Source: Hippea sp.
GTDB lineage: Bacteria; Campylobacterota_A; Desulfurellia; Desulfurellales; Hippeaceae
Assembly (NCBI GenBank): GCA_015486705.1
Contig: WFRG01000050.1
Span: forward strand, 1-8,702
Direction: 5' to 3'
Length of the DNA: 8,702 bases
The translations under genes were made by a program, and so were the position numbers. Of this stretch, positions 5,974-8,702 are shown one piece after another. The number at the start of each line of letters is the position of its first letter. Position 1 is the stretch's first letter. Under the pieces are notes generated by a model. The model did no database searches. It was not told the origin of the DNA and saw only the letters and a program-made list of their open reading frames with translations.

Positions 5974-6051
5974 ATGTTGACATACGATCCTAAATTAACT
6001 CTCAGGCGTGAAAAGTTTGCAAAAGATCTTGTAAAAAGGCAAAAGAGGTAA
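5974..6051 (+). CDS. Unassigned 25-codon reading frame, possible gene remnant
   Basis: A short frame from an ATG at 5974 encodes a basic peptide (MLTYDPKLTLRREKF and on, ending in KRQKR) before TAA. The frame is also open back to 5953, just after tandem TGA codons. It has no clear ribosome binding site and no family I recognise. It lies in the degraded stretch between the PIN remnant and the IS end. It may be the tail of a lost antitoxin or small regulatory gene, or noise. Confidence 0.15.
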   Translation: MLTYDPKLTLRREKFAKDLVKRQKR

Positions 6052-6076
6052 TGTAGGTTGAAAAAGCGAGGGTATA

Positions 6077-6127
6077 TGTTAAAGCTACAATAAACTCCCC
6101 ACCAAAAGGGCTTATAAATTCCCCACC
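6077..6127 (+). repeat. Left terminal inverted repeat of the IS21-family element
   Basis: This 51-bp end begins TGTTAAAG and carries TCCCCACC at 6096-6103 and 6120-6127. By eye it matches the reverse complement of the right end at 37 of 51 positions without gaps. The identity is concentrated in the tip and the two boxes, the expected transposase-binding subsites. Confidence 0.85.
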
Positions 6128-6135
6128 CTTTTGGT
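6101..6135 (+). repeat. Perfect 10-bp inverted repeat within the IS left end
   Basis: ACCAAAAGGG (6101-6110) and CCCTTTTGGT (6126-6135) form a perfect stem with a 15-base loop that contains most of the inner TCCCCACC box. It lies between the IS tip and istA. It could form a hairpin in transcripts entering from outside and limit istA expression, but no T run follows directly. The right end has no equivalent. Confidence 0.5.
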
Positions 6136-6159
6136 AGCATGCCCTCATCTTTTTAAAAG

Positions 6160-6167
6160 AAGGAGGG
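6160..6167 (+). promoter_or_regulatory. Ribosome binding site of istA, selecting a TTG start
   Basis: AAGGAGGG lies 9 bases before the TTG at 6177 (12 before the TTG at 6180) but 24 bases before the first in-frame ATG at 6192. A TTG start is therefore favoured. Confidence 0.6.
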
Positions 6168-6176
6168 TAAATAAAA

Positions 6177-7670
6177 TTGTTGGGGGTTTGTATGTATTAT
6201 TCGGTTAAAGCACTACTCAGTATTGGGAAGAATGTCTCACAGATTGCAAGAGAACTGAAGATTGACAGGAAGACAGTCAGAAAGATTAAGAAAAAGGTGG
6301 AAAGTGGAGAAATTGAAACGCCCACCATCAGAAGAAAAAGCATATTTGATTCTTACAAAGATGAAATCATGGAGTATTTTAAGAATGGACTCTCTTCTGT
6401 CTTAATCCATCAGAAGCTAAAGGAAAAGCATGGCCTTGATGTGAGTTATAGCTCTGTAAAACGGTATGTAAAAAAGATAAAGCCAAGTGAGCCTTTTATC
6501 CCCCTCTTAAGCCCACCTGGCCAAGAAGCCCAAGTAGATTTTGGTTATGCAGGATACTTCTATGATAGCAGAAAGAGGAAAAAAGTAAAGTACTGGATTT
6601 TCTCAATGGTTCTGTCTTATTCAAGATACAGATACTATGAGCTTGTTGAAAGTATGAGTATACCGACATTCATAAACTGCCATATCAATGCATTTGAATA
6701 CTTTGGTGGTGCACCAAAGGTTGTAAAGATAGACAACTTAAAAAGCGGTGTATTACATGTAAACTTCTATGAACCTGAAATCCAGCATGAATATGCAAGG
6801 ATGCTTGAATACTACAACTCCTCTGCTGTTGCCTGCAGGGTAAGGAAACCCCAAGAAAAAGGTAAGGTGGAGTCCAGTATAAAGTATGTAAAGAACAACT
6901 TTCTAAAAAGCATACGCTTAGAGGGGATAGAGGATATAGATACAGTCAAAGAAAGGCTCCTATTCTGGCAGAACAACATCTGCAATGCAAAGCTCCACGG
7001 CACAACAAGAAAGATACCGAAAGATGAATTTATTAGGGGAGAAAAAGAAAAACTCAATAGATTACCGGATAAAAGGTATGAAACCTATGATGTTGCAAAA
7101 AGGACTGTGAACGCCTACTCCCATATCTACTACAAGTACAACTACTACTCTGTGCCTGAAAAGTACATATCAGAGAAGCTCAATATAAGGTCAAATGGAA
7201 AGATAATGGAGATCTACGATTCATCTTTTAACTTAATAGCTACACATGAGCTTTCTCACTCAGAAGGAGAGTTCATAACAAAGGATGGCCACAAGCCTAA
7301 GATAAAGAGAAATCCCACAGATTCAGACTACACCAATATGACGCTTAATATAGGCGAAAACGCATATCTGTTTTACAAAAGATTAAAAAAAGAAAAACCT
7401 GCCTCATATCACAGGGTAATGCGAGGCGTAAGGTCACTTTTAAAAGCATACTCCAAAGATACAATGGAGCTTGCATTTAAAAGAGCTGTTGATTTCAACT
7501 GCATAAGCTATTCATCTTTGAAAAACATACTAAAGAACAGTCTCTATGGTGAACCTTACGATAAGCCAGACTCACCCATAGCGCAGGGTTTTGCAAATCC
7601 TCTAAAGGCCTATGATGAAATTACGGATGTAAAAACAGATGTAAAACCAAGTATGATTGGCAATGAGTAG
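6177..7670 (+). CDS. istA: IS21-family transposase IstA
   Basis: This 497-residue DDE transposase makes the strand cuts and transfers at the element's ends, and needs IstB for target capture. An N-terminal helix-turn-helix (about residues 8-38, SIGKNVSQIARELKIDRKTV) is followed by a second DNA-binding segment (about 55-100). The catalytic core has Asp121 in EAQVDFGYAG, Asp186 in KVVKIDNLKSGV and Glu232 in QEKGKVESSIKYVKNNF. A C-terminal region (about 300-380) with a beta-rich, basic stretch completes it. The length is typical of IstA. TTG at 6177 is chosen because a strong AAGGAGGG lies 9 bases upstream; TTG at 6180 is the close alternative. istB begins 20 bases after the stop, so the two are cotranscribed. 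The three catalytic acids are intact and no frameshift is seen, so it is probably active. Confidence 0.93.
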   Translation: MLGVCMYYSVKALLSIGKNVSQIARELKIDRKTVRKIKKKVESGEIETPTIRRKSIFDSYKDEIMEYFKNGLSSVLIHQKLKEKHGLDVSYSSVKRYVKKIKPSEPFIPLLSPPGQEAQVDFGYAGYFYDSRKRKKVKYWIFSMVLSYSRYRYYELVESMSIPTFINCHINAFEYFGGAPKVVKIDNLKSGVLHVNFYEPEIQHEYARMLEYYNSSAVACRVRKPQEKGKVESSIKYVKNNFLKSIRLEGIEDIDTVKERLLFWQNNICNAKLHGTTRKIPKDEFIRGEKEKLNRLPDKRYETYDVAKRTVNAYSHIYYKYNYYSVPEKYISEKLNIRSNGKIMEIYDSSFNLIATHELSHSEGEFITKDGHKPKIKRNPTDSDYTNMTLNIGENAYLFYKRLKKEKPASYHRVMRGVRSLLKAYSKDTMELAFKRAVDFNCISYSSLKNILKNSLYGEPYDKPDSPIAQGFANPLKAYDEITDVKTDVKPSMIGNE

Positions 7671-7690
7671 AATAAGAGAAGATAAGAAAA

Positions 7691-8473
7691 ATGAAAGAGA
7701 TAGGAGAAATGGTAGAAATGAGAGAAATAGAAAAAAGACTAAAAGAGTTTAAGCTCTCAGGCATTGCAAGAACACTTGATGCAAGAAACAGGTATGCCAT
7801 TGATAATAATCTGACATACATTGATTTCCTAAAACTTCTCTTGGAAGACGAATACATAAACAGGCAGAGCAACTCATTTAAAAAGAGACTGATAAAATCA
7901 AAGCTTGATACAACAAAGACTTTAGATAGCTATGATTTTACATACCAGCCAAGACTGAACAAGAAAGAGATTTTAGATATCGCATCCTGCAGGTTTATAG
8001 AGGAGAAGAAAAACATCATATTCATGGGCAATCCCGGTGTCGGCAAGACCCACCTTGCAAATGCAATAGGACTGGAAGCACTAAAGCAGGGCTATAAGGT
8101 CTTATTCATCCACACCAACGATTTAATCCTAAAGCTCATATCCGCAAGGGGAGATGGAACATATGCCTCAATACTGAACCAGATTCTATCCTCTGACCTT
8201 CTGATAATAGACGAGGTGGGGTTTAAGAAGATTCCATCCAACTATGTGGATGAGTTCTTTGAGGTGATAAGGAGAAGGTATGAGAAGGGGTCAATTATAA
8301 TCACCACAAATAGGCCATTTGAGGAGTGGGGGAATATATTCTCAGATGCCGTTTTAGCCTCTGCCATAGTTGACAGGCTTGTCCATCACTGCCACATATT
8401 TAAGATAACAGGGGAGAGTTATAGGATTAAGCATTTAAAGGAGGCAAAGGATAATCAAGAGAACCTAAATTGA
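7691..8473 (+). CDS. istB: IS21-family helper ATPase IstB
   Basis: This 260-residue AAA+ ATPase, related to DnaC and DnaA, assembles on target DNA and directs IstA to it. An N-terminal helical region (residues 10-65, from EIEKRLKEFKLSGIARTL) matches the IstB N-terminal domain. Walker A is GNPGVGKT (113-120) and Walker B is LLIIDE (170-175). Sensor 1 is in IIITTN (202-207). A likely arginine finger is Arg229 in IVDRLVHH, near the C terminus. The start is uncertain: ATG 7691 has only a weak purine-rich sequence upstream, whereas ATG 7718 (Met10) has AGGAG at 7702-7706 with an 11-base spacer and would give a 251-residue protein, the more usual length. The stop lies 10 bases before the inner terminal box of the right IS end. 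All ATPase motifs are intact. Confidence 0.93.
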   Translation: MKEIGEMVEMREIEKRLKEFKLSGIARTLDARNRYAIDNNLTYIDFLKLLLEDEYINRQSNSFKKRLIKSKLDTTKTLDSYDFTYQPRLNKKEILDIASCRFIEEKKNIIFMGNPGVGKTHLANAIGLEALKQGYKVLFIHTNDLILKLISARGDGTYASILNQILSSDLLIIDEVGFKKIPSNYVDEFFEVIRRRYEKGSIIITTNRPFEEWGNIFSDAVLASAIVDRLVHHCHIFKITGESYRIKHLKEAKDNQENLN

Positions 8474-8483
8474 CAATCCAAGA

Positions 8484-8534
8484 GGTGGGGAATTTAAATG
8501 ACCCAAAGGTGGGGATTTTTGGTTGACTTTAACA
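8484..8534 (-). repeat. Right terminal inverted repeat of the IS21-family element
   Basis: Read on the minus strand, this 51-bp end starts TGTTAAAG and carries TCCCCACC boxes at 8508-8515 and 8484-8491, at the same distances from the tip as in the left end. The inner box is preceded by TTTAAAT, similar to TATAAAT at the left. Confidence 0.85.
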
Positions 8535-8702
8535 GATCATTTTCAGACTTCCTATAGTCTGCAACTGCCCCTATAATCCAACCTTTATGCTTGTATACAA
8601 CATGCTTTGATATAAACCTTGCGTTTCCACCACTCAACAAGGTCTTTTCATCCACATTAAAACCCGGCCTTACCATAAAAGCTTTTGATTTCTCACTGAT
8701 TA
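8494..8702 (-). pseudogene. Unrecognised minus-strand gene cut by the IS (partial, continues past window edge)
   Basis: A minus-strand frame is open from the window's right edge (ISEKSKAF before the first ATG at 8676) to a stop at 8494-8496. The true start is therefore probably outside the window. About 56 residues are host-derived, including VRPGFNVDEKTLLSGGNARF, then ISKHVVYKHKGWIIGAVADY, then RKSEND. The last 13 or so codons (LKSTKNPHLWVI) come from the IS right end, which starts at 8534, so the original C terminus is lost or displaced. I do not recognise the family. The mix of charged and hydrophobic residues looks like real soluble protein rather than a shadow frame, and there is no competing plus-strand gene. 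The fragment beyond the left IS end does not clearly continue it. Confidence 0.45.

Larger units (their letters stand above)
6077..8534 (+). mobile_element. Complete IS21-family insertion sequence (2458 bp)
   Basis: The element is bounded by TGTTAAAG (6077-6084) and its inverted copy CTTTAACA (8527-8534). It encloses the diagnostic IS21 gene pair, istA then istB. The ends have the family's multiple terminal repeats: two TCCCCACC boxes 24 bp apart at the left (6096-6103 and 6120-6127) and two inverted copies 24 bp apart at the right (8484-8491 and 8508-8515), at identical distances from each tip. IS21 elements are typically 2-2.5 kb. Both genes are full length, so the element looks capable of moving. 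No 4-8 bp target duplication flanks it (left ...GGGTATA, right GATCATT...). It lies beyond the toxin remnants and cuts a minus-strand gene on its right. Confidence 0.9.

Noticed and set aside
6052..6076. Continuation of the right-flank minus-strand gene across the IS
   Set aside because: Joining the flanks after removing the IS keeps a minus-strand frame open for some distance, but its translation shows no coherent similarity to the right fragment, and no target duplication supports a simple insertion here.
6096..6127. Start of a short-repeat or CRISPR-like array (repeated TCCCCACC)
   Set aside because: There are only two copies per end, 24 bp apart, mirrored at the other end of an istA-istB pair. 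They are IS terminal subsites.
8523..8558. Outward-facing promoter at the IS right end (TTGACT with TATAGT)
   Set aside because: The two boxes are 24 bases apart, well outside the usual 16-18, and the downstream gene runs on the opposite strand.

Overview
The window is AT-rich bacterial DNA with three parts: the end of a conserved catabolic operon, the edge of an integrated mobile element, and a complete IS21-family insertion sequence. The genes look like those of an anaerobic, possibly thermophilic bacterium: a TRAP carboxylate transporter, CoA-ester chemistry, strong AGGAGG ribosome binding sites, and no oxygen-dependent enzymes. Taxonomy cannot be fixed from this window. A Desulfurella/Hippea-like or similar AT-rich anaerobe is only a guess.

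Region 1 (2-3990, + strand) is a tight four-gene run. It holds the C-terminal part of a TRAP transporter large permease (DctM), a DUF169 protein, a glutaryl-CoA dehydrogenase and a class III (CaiB/BaiF) CoA-transferase resembling succinyl-CoA:glutarate CoA-transferase. Gaps are 10 bp, 26 bp and a 4-bp ATGA overlap. The simplest reading is uptake of glutarate or a similar dicarboxylate, activation to its CoA thioester, and oxidative decarboxylation to crotonyl-CoA. The DUF169 protein has no assigned role in this pathway.

Region 2 (4037-about 6076) looks like the end of an integrative element. A 3' fragment of a tRNA-Arg(CCT) gene on the minus strand, running from the anticodon stem to CCA with no 5' half, is a probable attachment site. 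It is followed by a promoter and repeat-rich leader and an intact tyrosine recombinase. Beyond the integrase lie decayed pieces that look like toxin-antitoxin remnants: the N-terminal half of a BrnT-like toxin and the C-terminal half of a PIN-domain toxin, with an operator-like palindrome between them.

Region 3 (6077-8534) is a complete IS21-family element. It has 51-bp related ends that begin TGTTAAAG and each carry two TCCCCACC boxes 24 bp apart, enclosing istA (DDE transposase) and istB (AAA+ helper ATPase). No target-site duplication is visible. On the right, the IS abuts an unrecognised minus-strand gene that is cut by the IS and continues past the window edge.

I found no CRISPR array, rRNA or complete tRNA. 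Nothing here is clearly a new biological system. The most informative features are the presumed glutarate operon with its DUF169 member, the tRNA-Arg attachment site beside the integrase, and the layered repeats in the integrase leader and IS ends.
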